NCBI GenBank assembly: GCA_944470555.2
Contig: OX104132.1
Span: 20,593,755-20,657,754, forward strand
Source of the DNA: Heterobilharzia americana
Taxonomy: Eukaryota > Platyhelminthes > Trematoda > Strigeidida > Schistosomatidae
Reading direction: 5' to 3'
DNA: 64,000 nucleotides
A program made the position numbers and the translations under genes. The notes under the pieces were generated by a model. That model saw only the letters and a program-made list of their open reading frames with translations, had not been told where the DNA came from and ran no database searches. Positions 1-9,759 of the stretch are shown piece by piece. Each line of letters starts with the position of its first letter. The stretch's first letter is position 1.

Positions 1-650
1 CAGGTTGGAATCCACCGTGGACTAACATCAGGTGGAGGAGCATTGGAAACCTGGGAGCACGAGACAGATGTTTCGTCCTAGTATGGGACTCTTCAACAGT
101 TCGCATTCACAACCCCCCAGGGATCGAACCCGCGACCTTCAGGCCCCGTAGCCACCACCTTATTATTGAGCCGCTGGATCGGAATTCAACCATCCATGTC
201 TCCTACTTCTGTCAGTTCACGACATAGCGCGACCGTCACCTAATCTCATCGTTGAGTATTTGTCCTCACGGCCATCGGGTCTGACCCACTGGTCATGACT
301 TCTCACTGGAACTTCGGGAATCACCTCTTGAAGCTAGTCACCAATGATCACTGGATCAACTGAACTTGGGAGGTATGTGGGGATTTAGAAAGAACAATTT
401 GGTATTAATCGCAGACTGACATCAGTTAGAGGAACGATGGAAACCTGGGAGCATTGAACAGCTGTTTCGTCGTTGTACTCAGCAGTGCACTCTGAGGACC
501 TTGAGGTTCCGCGACCAGCAGGGGTCATGGGTGCACATTATCAAGGAGTCCTATACAATGACGAAACAGCTGTTTAATGCTCCCAAGTTTCCATAGTTCC
601 TCTAACTAATGTCAGTTTATGATGAATTCCAACCTGATATCAATTAATAA
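1..650. repeat. Family B tRNA-like retroposon, head-to-tail pair (first unit cut by window start)
   Basis: Positions 1-388 form one family B unit: head near 'gactaacatcaggtgg', a degraded minus-strand hammerhead at about 46-95, a tRNA-like box (about 115-180), the middle spacer (about 240-370) and a tail ending 'tatgtggggattt'. This runs directly into the head of a second unit ('gactgacatcagttagagg', from about 417) that folds back on itself and ends near 650 with 'gtcagtttatgatgaattcc'. The second unit is a compact hairpin with degraded hammerhead remnants at about 445-495 (minus) and 545-595 (plus). Family assignment rests on direct comparison with the copies at 8263-8960 and 44570-45235. 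Confidence 0.7.
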
Positions 651-714
651 ATCTCAACAAATCCCCTCAGATTAAAATGTTGGCGATTCTTCTTTTGAAA
701 AAAATCAACACTGT

Positions 715-960
715 TTTAGTTTGCTTGATGGCTAACAGTGAAATCCAGGACACACGACTAGTGAATAACGCCTTGACATTTGAAGTGTTCAGTAATGGGT
801 TCGAGTCCCAGAGAGGACATCATCACTCACTGGTGGGCTGACGAGTCAAAAGTAGGATAAAAGTAGCATCGTAGACTCTGCCACTAGCCGCCAAGTAGAT
901 TATAACATAGTGAATATTTAAGTAGTATCGAGGCGTCCGCATAAGTTTGGATCTGCCTAA
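715..960 (+). repeat. Family A (SM-alpha-like) retroposon, degraded inverted pair
   Basis: A short minus-strand end ('gctaacagtgaaatccagg', about 732-750) faces a plus-strand unit. The plus unit has a box-B-like 'gggttcgagtccc' near 800, a hammerhead remnant beginning CTGACGAG near 840 and a tail reaching about 960. The GAAA segment reads 'gataaaag', so the ribozyme should be inactive. Compare the better copy at 3205-3577. Confidence 0.55.
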
Positions 961-1890
961 AGAAGTCAAGCAATGTGATCCACTATTACAAAAGGAAATT
1001 ACACTGATCCGTAAATAACAATATTGACTTACCGATCACTCGTATTTCAAACAGAGGGAGTCATTCGTAGTCTGAATAGTCTAGTGGTAATTTAGTTGAA
1101 GTACAATGACCAGTCCCCCGGATTGACTGCAACACTGAAGTATCAGCTTTATCAGGATGTGTTCAGTGAGAAACTTACACATTGTAGTTTGTCCATTTAG
1201 GTTATGGTTAGACAACAACAGGAGAAGTAGCAGCCGCACGCACAACTGATCTTTCCATTATGATTATCATTATAAGTCCTCGAGAAAGTTTTCTGCCAAC
1301 TGGGATAAACTTCAGCAATGCTGAACTGCTTGCATTTTACTTCTCTTGTAGTGGGCGTTGCTGATCAGTTTGAATATAAGTAGTATATGTTGAGAGGGTG
1401 ACAGATATCGTAGGGAATTACCAGCATTGGGTATAGATTCTGTCCAAAGTAATGCAAGAGACAACATGGACGTATTCAGAGCAAATTAAAGTAGAAGCAG
1501 AAGAGGAAATGAAGCACATCATGCAGATGACTATCTTAGTGGACGGTGTACCATATTTGATGACTACTGTACAAGATGTCAATAATAAACATCCCTTCCT
1601 TCGTCTCTGTCTTGTCGTTTCCTACACTATGTCTAATAATGATGTGAATCGTTTCAAATGACCGAACACTCACTCCCTCTGCCTTAACTCCACTCTAAGA
1701 TGAAGATGCAAAATACAACGACGACGATTGGAGTGACGACACTGACGTAAATAATTAGTGCTTGGATTGTGGAAAGGATGTACAAACGCTTGGAAATTTA
1801 AATTCTGCGGTTTGATCTTTCTGCATCAAAAGTCTACACCATTTTATGAATGCGTATATCTGTCTACAATTACTCAGAAAAGTACGAATA
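960..1890. other. AT-rich spacer, no recognised gene
   Basis: I see no known domain or repeat family here. A 69-codon open frame at 1452-1661 (plus) has no recognisable motif, no splice context I could defend and a length expected by chance in AT-rich DNA, so it is not called as a gene. Confidence 0.4.
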
Positions 1891-1894
1891 CTGA

Positions 1895-2130
1895 TACTAA
1901 GATGAAAACTTGAGGCACTGCAAGATTCGAACCAACGACCTTCGGGTAACCGGCCTAGTGCTCTACCAACTGAGCTGCGGCACCCCGTTGCTGATCAAAT
2001 CTTGATTTCTTTTAAATCAATAAGGATTTTGTCCGACTACTCAGCTGACAGACCACCAAACTAATAACCCAAAGGTTGCTGGTTCGAACCCTAGGATCAA
2101 TAACATAAGTCTACCAAGCCACATTATAGA
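1895..2130. repeat. Family C tRNA-like retroposon, divergent pair
   Basis: On the minus strand, 1909-1985 reads as a tRNA-like sequence: 'gctcagttggtagagc' is a good D arm (box A) and 'ggttcgaatc' is box B, but the acceptor and anticodon stems do not pair well and the would-be loop lacks U33. A plus-strand partner with box B 'ggttcgaaccc' follows at about 2045-2110. Between them lies the family middle segment ('ggattttgtccgactactca'). I read it as a SINE-type tRNA derivative rather than a working tRNA gene. Confidence 0.6.
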
Positions 2131-2344
2131 TGTATGACATTGACAGATCTATTATTGTTATTATTTATCGAATGCACAGAGTCTAATTTTATTCATAATG
2201 ACTAAATCAGTGAAAAGTGTAAATGAACGTGAATGTTTTTGTCATCATTTCCATTGAATAAGACATGTGTCTCAATTGATAATGAAGTGTCAGGTCAGTT
2301 TGAATTGTCTCTTCATTCATGAACATTATCATATCTTAAGATGC

Positions 2345-2660
2345 GTTGCATCATTGACTCACATCAATTGGGGAGTCATCGAAAACCTCGGAGAGTTGGA
2401 TAGCTGTTTCGGGACATTCAAAGAACATTCAGTGATTATATTACAAATGAGCCACTTGATCAGAATCTGATAGTTCACATTTGCCTACTTCTGTTCAGTT
2501 GTCCTGGACAGAAGTCATGACTACTGGAGTGAATCAAGTCGAATGTCACCGAAACTACTCAACGAAGCCATTGAATGAAAGTAACATTGTGTTGTGAATT
2601 GATGGAAGTAGGAAAATGTGACCTACTAACTTCCAATCTGAAGGTTTTCCATTCGACGCT
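2345..2660. repeat. Family B retroposon, old degraded copy
   Basis: The head ('tgactcacatcaattgggga'), the hammerhead-side segment ('agctgtttcgggac') and the spacer ('tggacagaagtcatgactac') align in order with complete family B copies, but many positions have drifted. The open frames at 2267-2470 and 2575-2799 fall in or beside this relic and look like chance frames. Confidence 0.5.
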
Positions 2661-3288
2661 CGGTGAGCGTGACAGTTGCGTACTGCTGTGTCAGACTATT
2701 TTTCTGTTGTTTTTTGAATTGGTTGTTTTAATCACCAGTGTAGCATTTCTGACAACATATTCAAGGGATTTAACTTATGATCTGTTAGAGGAGAGGTAAG
2801 AAGCCTATGAATGTTTCATGGTAAACTTGGGGAAAATCATGTTATTACCGCTGATTCAACAGTATCCCTCATCCTCATAAAATATATATGGATGATACAT
2901 TCTTAATCTATGGAGAAAACAATTATCCGAAGGACATAAATGAAAATTTCAATAGTCAACCAAGTTAACAACGGACTTTCAGGTCGACAATGATTTCCAC
3001 TGCCGAGATTTACTACTGATCAATATAAGGAGTTTACAGCTGCTCACTGATGATTCTTCGTTCATTCTCTACCTTCTTCTCACCTGTCGAACAGACATGT
3101 AACTATGTCACTTCACATCTGACTATAATTTTGACTGTAGATGAGATTAGTATAATTGTTTTTATACTATACCGTCGCTGATTGGACCGAACTGATCGAT
3201 CTCTGTTGGCATATGGGTTCTTGTGAGGATGTCTCGATACTGCATGTGTTTTAATTATATATAGTAATGATGGATAGTGGCTAGCAGT

Positions 3289-3340
3289 GGAATCCAGGAT
3301 GAGCATTTCGTCCTACTTGAGACTCATCAGTTGGATGTAC
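3289..3340 (-). ncRNA. Hammerhead ribozyme motif (family A, left arm)
   Basis: On the minus strand the core is CUGAUGAG, stem II is GUCUCAAGUAGGAC (outer pairs intact), followed by GAAA. Stem III is AUG/CAU closed by two bases, and the predicted cleavage base is C17. Stem I pairs ACAUCCAA with CUGGAUU with one mismatch next to the core. Every conserved core residue is present, so cleavage is plausible. Confidence 0.75.
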
Positions 3341-3499
3341 CTGCCTCGCAGTGAGTGACATTGTTCCCATCAAGACTCGGACCCGCACATGAAATGGGCG
3401 TCGTGACTCCGTGGTCCAGTGGATAATGCTCTGGTGTTTGATGCGATCTGTCCCGAGTTTGAATCCCGGTGGGAACAACATCACTCACTGGGAAGCAGG

Positions 3500-3550
3500 C
3501 ATACCCAGCTGACGAGTCCCAAATAGGACGAAATGCTCATCCTTGATTCC
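3500..3550 (+). ncRNA. Hammerhead ribozyme motif (family A, right arm)
   Basis: The core is CUGACGAG, stem II is GUCCCAAAUAGGAC, followed by GAAA, and stem III is AUG/CAU. This is the classic Schistosoma arrangement (type I, very short stem III). Stem I has two mismatches (ACCCAG against CUUGAU), so activity may be reduced. Confidence 0.75.
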
Positions 3551-3639
3551 ACTGCTAGCCACTACCCATCATTACTATATATTGATGAGATTATCCAAGA
3601 TAGTCATGGTTTGATAGACTCGTATTAAGAATAAGGTTC

Positions 3640-4385
3640 GTAGCCGAAAGTGAAGTCAGTGCCCTAGCTAATGGCAGGATTTGAACCAACAACGTGTAGA
3701 TTACCGTCCCATTCCCCTACCAGCTGACCTAGAGGACTTACGAGACTGTTGGTCGAGTCTTGACTTCACTTTAGTCATTGATGGTTTCGCTTAGTTGTCA
3801 TGTGAAGGCGTGATGCATATCTATCCATTCTTTGCACTTTCGTGATATGGAGGATTATGAAATCGATTCCTCACTTGTAGTCATGTCTCTACTCTACCTA
3901 CTAGTATCCTGAGACCTTCATTTCAATTATTGACACTGGGTAATGACTGAAGGCGAAATGGAGATTTGAATCGCGGCCGGATTCGGACCAGTAATGATCA
4001 GATTTTATTTCACTTCAGTCATCATAGGTTTTGCCCGACTACCATATGAGTTCTTGATGCGTTATGACCGCTTGATCGTATTCATATTGACTGCCAACTA
4101 GTTAGGACTTCTCATCTCAATCCAAACTGAACTAAATTAGAGGTGGGGGGGGGAGTGAGCATCTTATTGATTACCATTTTAACTAGGCAGCCAGTGGTAA
4201 TGCATCAAGAATTCACATGGTAGTCGGGCAAAACCCCACCTTGTGATTGAAGTGAAATAAAAGAATATGGTCAGCAGTCAGACATCATAACTCACTTGGT
4301 AGACCATCGGGCCGGAAACCCAGTGGTCGCAGGTCGGAATCCTTCAATCATCACCCAGTATCAATACTAGTGTTAGTGACTTTTT
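3640..4385. repeat. Family C tRNA-like retroposons, several units in both orientations
   Basis: Minus-strand tRNA-like units occur at about 3670-3740 and 3960-4000, and a plus-strand unit at about 4290-4385 with box-B-like 'aggtcggaatcc' and the family end 'caatcatcacccagtatcaa'. Family middle segments ('gcccgactaccatatgag') appear near 4032 and, inverted, near 4215. No hammerhead motif was found in family C. Confidence 0.6.
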
Positions 4386-4399
4386 CTTCACTAAACTGT

Positions 4400-5860
4400 C
4401 TTCTATTATGTTGATTACTGAAGGGAACTTTTTCTTTGTTGAAATATAAACTCGTGTTAACTTATAGCTTCGCATGTCAACCAGTTGGTTTTTTGGTCTA
4501 TAGAACACACGAATAAATTAAAATAGCCCTTACATTTCTAGAAATTCATCACTTATCTTCTGTATTTCTCGCTGGTATTTCGTATTACTGCCAACAGAAC
4601 CTCTTTGAATTGACTAACAAATCTTAGCACTTTTCCCAATGGCATTGTATTATATACTACTTTTATGTAGTACCAGTAGTATAGACAATAACTTCAATAT
4701 CAGCTATTTTTGTATTCATTATCACAGTCTTTAGTAATTAAGGTGATTAAAGTACGTAGAAAATGCTTTGTAACCGACAAAAGGTTGATATGGCCAATCG
4801 TTTGCTATAAACAACCAACGAATTCCTAGCCAGGAAAAATCTCTAACTTACAAATGGATGATGTCTCACTTGATATCGACTGTCTGTAACACAAGAATGG
4901 GCAAGATAACAATAAGTGATATTAGTGAAAAGGCTCAGTCAAAAAAATTTCCACCACCTGTTTGGACAGTAATCACTCATGTGGTTCACGAGACGTGTAT
5001 CTGTGATTAAGTTGATAAAGGTATCCTAAAATTGGCTACCCCACATGTATATATTTAATCAATCCATTCACATATTTATATCAGAGAAAATACTGTGTGT
5101 ATCTGCAAATGATCGATTTAACAACAGAAAACCTGTTGGGATCCTAGTTGAGCGGTTAAAAAACTATTCATAACATCATAACTAAGCAACTTTGCCAATA
5201 TATTACCGAACACCTACCTTCATGGTTGAGTAAACAACAGGTTAACTCAATAATAAACTCACAGTGGACAAAACGAAGTTATTCGAAGGAATTTCCCGTA
5301 TATATCTACATCAGTGACTGTCGACAATCAATTTGATCAACAGTGCTAACAAACTAGCTCCAGATGATTCATTTATAGTTTAACTGCGTGGAAATAGGGA
5401 CAATAGCCTATCGGTTTAAAGAGATAAATTTCAACCAATCAGCTATAGGTTCGAACACCGACCCACTTACCAACCAGATAGTTTCAGTAGAGTTCAAACG
5501 AAATGTAGTTCATTGCCTATTATATGATTATCCACAAGGTTGGTAAGTATTGATCTATTGAAAATAGTCGATATGAAGGTCATATTGTTTAATATTTTGT
5601 AAATCGATAAATGTTGAATAGTTTCAATAGGAGATGGGTACAATTCAAGTGAACATTCAGTCAAAAGGAAAACATGGAAGACAAAAGAGATGAATGGAAA
5701 CTGATAAATTATTCATGAAAAATGTAGAATGTAACTTACTAGTTACATGAACAGTGTTCAATGTAAGATTTGAAGAGTTATACTCATCATACTCACTTAG
5801 AAAAACTCTAGAAAATTGAATTATTGTCATTACTATACAACAAATAAAGACAGGGAGGAA
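4400..5860. other. AT-rich spacer with one tRNA-like trace
   Basis: This stretch is mostly unique-looking AT-rich DNA. One plus-strand tRNA-like trace is visible at about 5405-5470 (box B 'aggttcgaac'), probably a relic of family C. No gene is supported. Confidence 0.4.
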
Positions 5861-5889
5861 TTTATTAGATGGTTTGGAGGGGCACTATG

Positions 5890-6140
5890 TTTAAGGCAGC
5901 ATTCCTCAGGGTTTGGCATCGATTGGGACCATTGGATTCTGACTTAGCGGCTAGCTCAATGGTAACGTGCTGGCCACAGAACCTGAAGGTCATGGGTTCG
6001 ATCCCTGGAAGGCGGGGTCGTGGGTGCGCACTGTTGAGGAGTCCCATACTAGTGGGGTGAAACAGCTGTCCAGTACTGCTACGTTTCCTTTGTTCCCCTA
6101 ACTGGTGTCAGTCTATGATGAATAACAACTTGAAACCACT
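5890..6140 (+). repeat. Family B retroposon, right arm only
   Basis: The unit has box A 'tagctcaatggtaacg' (about 5952), box B 'gggttcgatccc' (about 5995), a hammerhead remnant (6028-6076) and the family end 'agtctatgatgaataacaac'. In the ribozyme C3 is T and the base of stem II is broken, so it should be inactive. Overlapping open frames at 5865-6060 on both strands are shadows of the repeat. Confidence 0.75.
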
Positions 6141-6372
6141 AACAGGCCACTCCTACGCCTACATTGTTTGTTGGTACATTTCTATCTGGGAATTTTGTTG
6201 TGTTGTGTGATGGCATAATGCTGTCAGTATTTGATGATCTGAGGACTGTCTACCTGATCGTTTGAAAATAAACTGATATAAAAGTACTCGATTAGCACAT
6301 TCCAATGAATATGTTGAGAGGATTCTCTGTTATGAATCTGTCTAGGTGGAATGATGACTGGAGATGACGAAT

Positions 6373-6482
6373 AGTCAATATGATCAACTGAAGGCAAGTA
6401 CTCACTGATGACTTTAACTGATAGCCAGTCTATAACGTGAACTTACTGGTCATTCACCCTAAAACCTGACGATCTCTTGTTC
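6373..6482 (+). repeat. 110-bp dispersed repeat, copy 1
   Basis: This matches 16810-16919 in the same orientation with two differences by eye. It lies between two family B arms here and inside a family B unit at the other site, so it may be part of a longer family B variant. Confidence 0.85.
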
Positions 6483-6559
6483 TTCCAGATTCTCAATGGT
6501 TCGTGAACTTTCTAATTACCACGATTTAATTCGGTTTATTTTTGTAAGCATAACTGATT

Positions 6560-6790
6560 TTCAATTTATTTCAAGTTGTTATTCATTGTAGACTGACATC
6601 AGTTGGAAGAACAAAGGAAATATGGGAGCACTAGACAGCTGTTTCGTCCCACTTGTATGGGACTCCTCAGTAGTGCGCACCTACCACTCCACCCCATCAG
6701 GGATCGAACCCAAGACCTTCAGGTTCCATGGCCAGCACGATACCACTCAGCTAGCCACTGGGTCAGAATTCAATGGTGCATATTTATTAT
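6560..6790 (-). repeat. Family B retroposon, single arm (minus)
   Basis: Read on the minus strand: box A-like 'ctagctgagtggtatcg', box B 'gggttcgatccc', the hammerhead at 6628-6676, then the family end 'tctacaatgaataacaactt'. The open frames at 6603-6954 cross this repeat and are not genes. Confidence 0.8.
6628..6676 (-). ncRNA. Hammerhead ribozyme, family B, intact-looking
   Basis: Read on the minus strand: stem I 5' side GCACUA; core CUGAGGA; stem II GUCCCAUACAAGUGGGAC (six pairs); GAAA; stem III ACA/UGU with a two-base loop; C17; stem I 3' side UAGUGC. All conserved core residues are present and stem I pairs perfectly over six base pairs. At the pair next to the core this copy has A-U where 44629-44677 has G-C, a compensatory change. 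Confidence 0.85.
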
Positions 6791-6979
6791 TTACAGTAAA
6801 CAATTGCAAAATAAATCTGATTCCTTCATTTATCCAGTGTGTATTAGGCTTAAACATGTATATTTCCCTTCCTCTACCTCCCCCCCCCCATTATCGATCC
6901 TCTATTCGTGACAGAATCTTGAGGCGAGTACTGCCAACGCTGTCAAAAGGCTAAAATAATAATCTGATTTACTAACATC

Positions 6980-7575
6980 AATCATGGAAGTTAGATTCCT
7001 TCAATGATCTCTCATCTAATCGTCGAATAAGCTATGCCGACATACAACACACACACACACACCTACACAGGCACGCACGCATACTACACTCATGCCTGTT
7101 TTGATCAATTTTATTTATCTTAGTAGTAAGTATATGTCAATCATGCAAAAAATAGGATCGTTCTTGTCATTGTTTTGTATGCATTTCGCACGTGCAGAGT
7201 AGAGCGTTGTGCATATGTTTTGTCAAGCTGCTAGATAGCATAACTGTGTGTGCATACGCACTTGTGTATTTGTGTGTATATCGTTAGAGCATACACGTGT
7301 GTAAACAATCGTCGATTGGTACAATATAAGACACTTAGACATGAAAGGAAGTATACCAATTTTTAATATGGTCTAAGTCACATTTCAGTACATTTATTTA
7401 CTTCGGTAATGAAAGTATCCAGTCAAACTAAGATGAATACCGGAAGATGTGATGTTGTTTGTATCCCTTATCTGCATAACTATGTCAACAATTCATTGAT
7501 GTATTTTTCTCCACGGGCAGACAGGGATTGGCATGTCCGCTGTTTTCCTAACACCATTTATTCTTTATATTGATG
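6980..7575. other. Spacer with CA and GT microsatellites
   Basis: A short (AC)n tract lies at about 7047-7063, followed by imperfect GT-rich DNA to about 7300. No repeat family or gene was recognised. Confidence 0.4.
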
Positions 7576-7579
7576 CTTA

Positions 7580-7710
7580 TAACTTGGTGGACAGAACTAT
7601 GATGGTTTAAAATCCAAGAGTTCGAGTCCTTCTGAGGTATAGTTTTATTTGACTGATGAGTCACGAAAAGGACGAAACATTTATATTCAATTCCACTCCT
7701 AATCATCATC
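7580..7710 (+). repeat. Family A retroposon with hammerhead core
   Basis: There is a tRNA-like part at about 7584-7629 (box B 'gagttcgagtcc'), then at 7651-7697 a hammerhead: CUGAUGAG, stem II GUC...GAC, GAAA, A17. Stem I is mostly paired (UUUGA with UUCAA, one mismatch), but stem III is weak. The unit ends with the family end 'attccactcct'. Confidence 0.6.
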
Positions 7711-8255
7711 ATGCAAAGACAAATATTCTGGTAACACAGCATGAATCTCAGACAGTTGTTCATTAGTTGTCTAGACTCATAGATCGATTGAATAGTCATT
7801 CAGTTAGACTTTAACCTATACATTGGATTAACACATCATTCCTGAATCATATATCGTCCACCTAAGTAATAGTTTTTTTTCACTTTTCCACTTTGTAAGC
7901 CAAGCACAATTTTTACAAAGGATCACAGATGATTGATTCATTTAATCTGACATATAAACAAACGATAAACAATTATTATTTGCATGCAATACAGCCCGTA
8001 ATCCATCATCGGTAAAGGAAGTTGATTTTGTGTAATTTCTCTGTTTATGTGTTCTTGTGTGTGTGTGGGGGGGGGGGGAGGTGAAGATGATGTATATCCT
8101 GTGTTTCCCGTTCCTCTTTAGACTTGTTCCCCTGATCTCATCCACACCCACCCTAAAGCACGCAAGCAAGCACACTGCATGATTCCATTTCTGCATAATT
8201 GAAAAAGTCTTTAATTAAATTTTCAACAAAATCTACTGGTTGGAATTCCCTACTA
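7710..8255. other. AT-rich spacer
   Basis: Nothing recognisable beyond a GT/G-rich tract at about 8054-8080. The 83- and 84-codon minus-strand frames here show no motif. Confidence 0.35.
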
Positions 8256-8262
8256 GATTAAG

Positions 8263-8960
8263 CAGAAATGTTGTTATTCATCGTAGACTGACATCAGTTG
8301 GAGGAACAAAACAAACGTGGGGGCACTGGACAGCTGTTTCACCCCACTACTATGCGACGCCTCAACAGTGCGCACCCACCACCCCACCCCACCAGGATCG
8401 AACCCACAACCTTCAGCTTCCATCACCAGCACGTTACCATTGAGCTAGCCACCAAGTCACAATACAATGCTCCATATTTCCAACTTCTGTTACCCCACGA
8501 TATAGCTCAACCACCACCCAATGTCATCGATGAGTAACTGTCCTCACCACCATCTGGCTTTGCCCCCACCGGTCACGACTTCTCATTGGAACTTCGGGAA
8601 TACTTCTCGAAGCTAGTCACCAATGAACACCAGTTGAATAGAATTTTGAGGGAGTTGTGGAGATGACATTGGGTGGTGGTTGAGCTATATCGTGGGGTAA
8701 CAGAAGTTGGAAATATGGAGCATTGGATTGTGACTTGGTGCCTAGCTCAATGGTAACGTGCTGGTGATGGAAGCTGAAGGTTGTGGGTTCGATCCCCGGC
8801 GGGGCAGGATGGTGGGTGCGCACTGCTGAGGAGTCCCATACTTGTGAGGTGAAAGCTCCTTTGTTCCTCCAACTGATGTCAGTCTACAATGAATAACAAC
8901 TTGGAATATTTCCAAATCTCCACAACTCCCTCAAAATTCAATTAAACAGAAATGACCAGT
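8263..8960. repeat. Family B retroposon, complete fold-back pair
   Basis: The left arm (8270-8527, minus-oriented) and right arm (8663-8913, plus-oriented) are long inverted repeats around a 135-bp spacer (8528-8662). Each arm holds a tRNA-like Pol III region (right arm: 'tagctcaatggtaacgtg' near 8744, 'gggttcgatcccc' near 8787) and a hammerhead remnant toward the outside. The right one is cut short after 'ggtgaaa' and the left one has a drifted core. The outer tail at 8916-8939 repeats, inverted, the spacer segment 8641-8664. The open frames at 8240-8537 and 8617-8823 are shadows. Confidence 0.85.
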
Positions 8961-9029
8961 TCAGTACTTAATAAGGTAAAGTGATTACGCACAGGTACAT
9001 CTGACGTTCTAGTTCTAAGTCGGTAGCAT

Positions 9030-9500
9030 TAGGATAAGTGTCATCCAATCCCACAACTCCTTCAAATCACTGTCCACCTACCACCTCCTTAACTTCTAAT
9101 CTTTCACTCCTCTCAATCAATTATCCGACATCATCTTTAATTTCTCCCAGCTCTATGGTGCTGGACAATAGTCTGAGTTCAGAGAACAGCACGCTTGGTC
9201 TACTGAAACCTCGCTCTAAATTACACATTGTAGCAGTCAATGTCTAGACCCTCCATCATGTCGGCCAACAAGCTTCATTAGACAAAACTCCAAGAACTCT
9301 GGCCAAGGATGTGCTTATGAAAAATGCATACAAGACCCAAGTGCAGTTATTCACCCAACCTCATCGCAATTCATTGACCAGTTCTCAAGGTCTTGAATGT
9401 TTAGGTATAGCACTGAACACTCGGAGTGACGATGAATTACCTCTAGAGAGGGTCTGTAGGGGATGTTTACTATTTCTAAGGCATTTAATTGAGGAATAGT
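9030..9500 (+). pseudogene. Endonuclease-domain fragment of a second non-LTR retrotransposon lineage
   Basis: The frame at 9038-9247 ends 'LGLLKPRSKLHIVAVNV' and, past a stop, continues 'TLHHVGQQASLDKT'. A shifted frame then gives 'CIQDPSAVIHPTSSQ'. This pattern (N-V-x-T-L, then the E-x-R-I-Q-D-P-S region) is typical of the N-terminal AP endonuclease domain of schistosome non-LTR elements of the lineage that also left the relic at 30.8-32.2 kb. The fragment has stops and frameshifts, lacks any reverse transcriptase part next to it, and cannot encode a working enzyme. Lineage assignment (SR2/RTE-like) is from memory of the family pattern. Confidence 0.55.
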
Positions 9501-9759
9501 AAACTACTGGTTCAATCACGCGTCTTTTTAAATCGATGTCAGTAAACTACAACCAGAAGGCTCTTCCAAACTCACTCGGATGATAAGAATACTAAAGTTG
9601 GTTTCTAAGAAAAGCTGATTAGACCCAACCTGTTGAATCTTTAGGTAACCACCGGTTGCCTATAGAAGTTATGTTAAATATCATACGAGATAAGAAAAGG
9701 TTAGTGGGTGCACATGATTTCCCTCTACACTAGCGCCGACCACAATGGGGATGGGAAAT

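Larger units (their letters stand above)
3205..3577. repeat. Family A (SM-alpha-like) retroposon, divergent inverted pair
   Basis: This is the clearest family A pair in the window. The left arm (3205-3345, minus) and right arm (about 3400-3577, plus) share outer ends ('gtggctagcagtggaatcc' on the left, its complement on the right). Each outer end carries a hammerhead motif. The right unit has tRNA-like boxes ('gtggtccagtggataatg' near 3411 and 'gagtttgaatcccgg' near 3456). The left unit is cut near its box B. Known background: the Schistosoma SM-alpha repeat is a Pol III-type retroposon encoding an active hammerhead ribozyme. Confidence 0.8.

Noticed and set aside
1909..1985. A functional tRNA gene (minus strand)
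   Set aside because: D arm and box B are good, but the acceptor and anticodon stems do not pair, U33 is missing, and the sequence is part of a dispersed family C unit.
7047..7063. CRISPR-like or regularly spaced array near the CA tracts
   Set aside because: Only simple dinucleotide repeats are present; no spacer-repeat structure exists anywhere in the window.
8240..8823. Pro/His-rich small proteins encoded at 8.2-8.8 kb, 15.4-15.8 kb and 18.2-18.8 kb
   Set aside because: They are frames through the C-rich tRNA-like arms of family B and recur wherever the repeat does.
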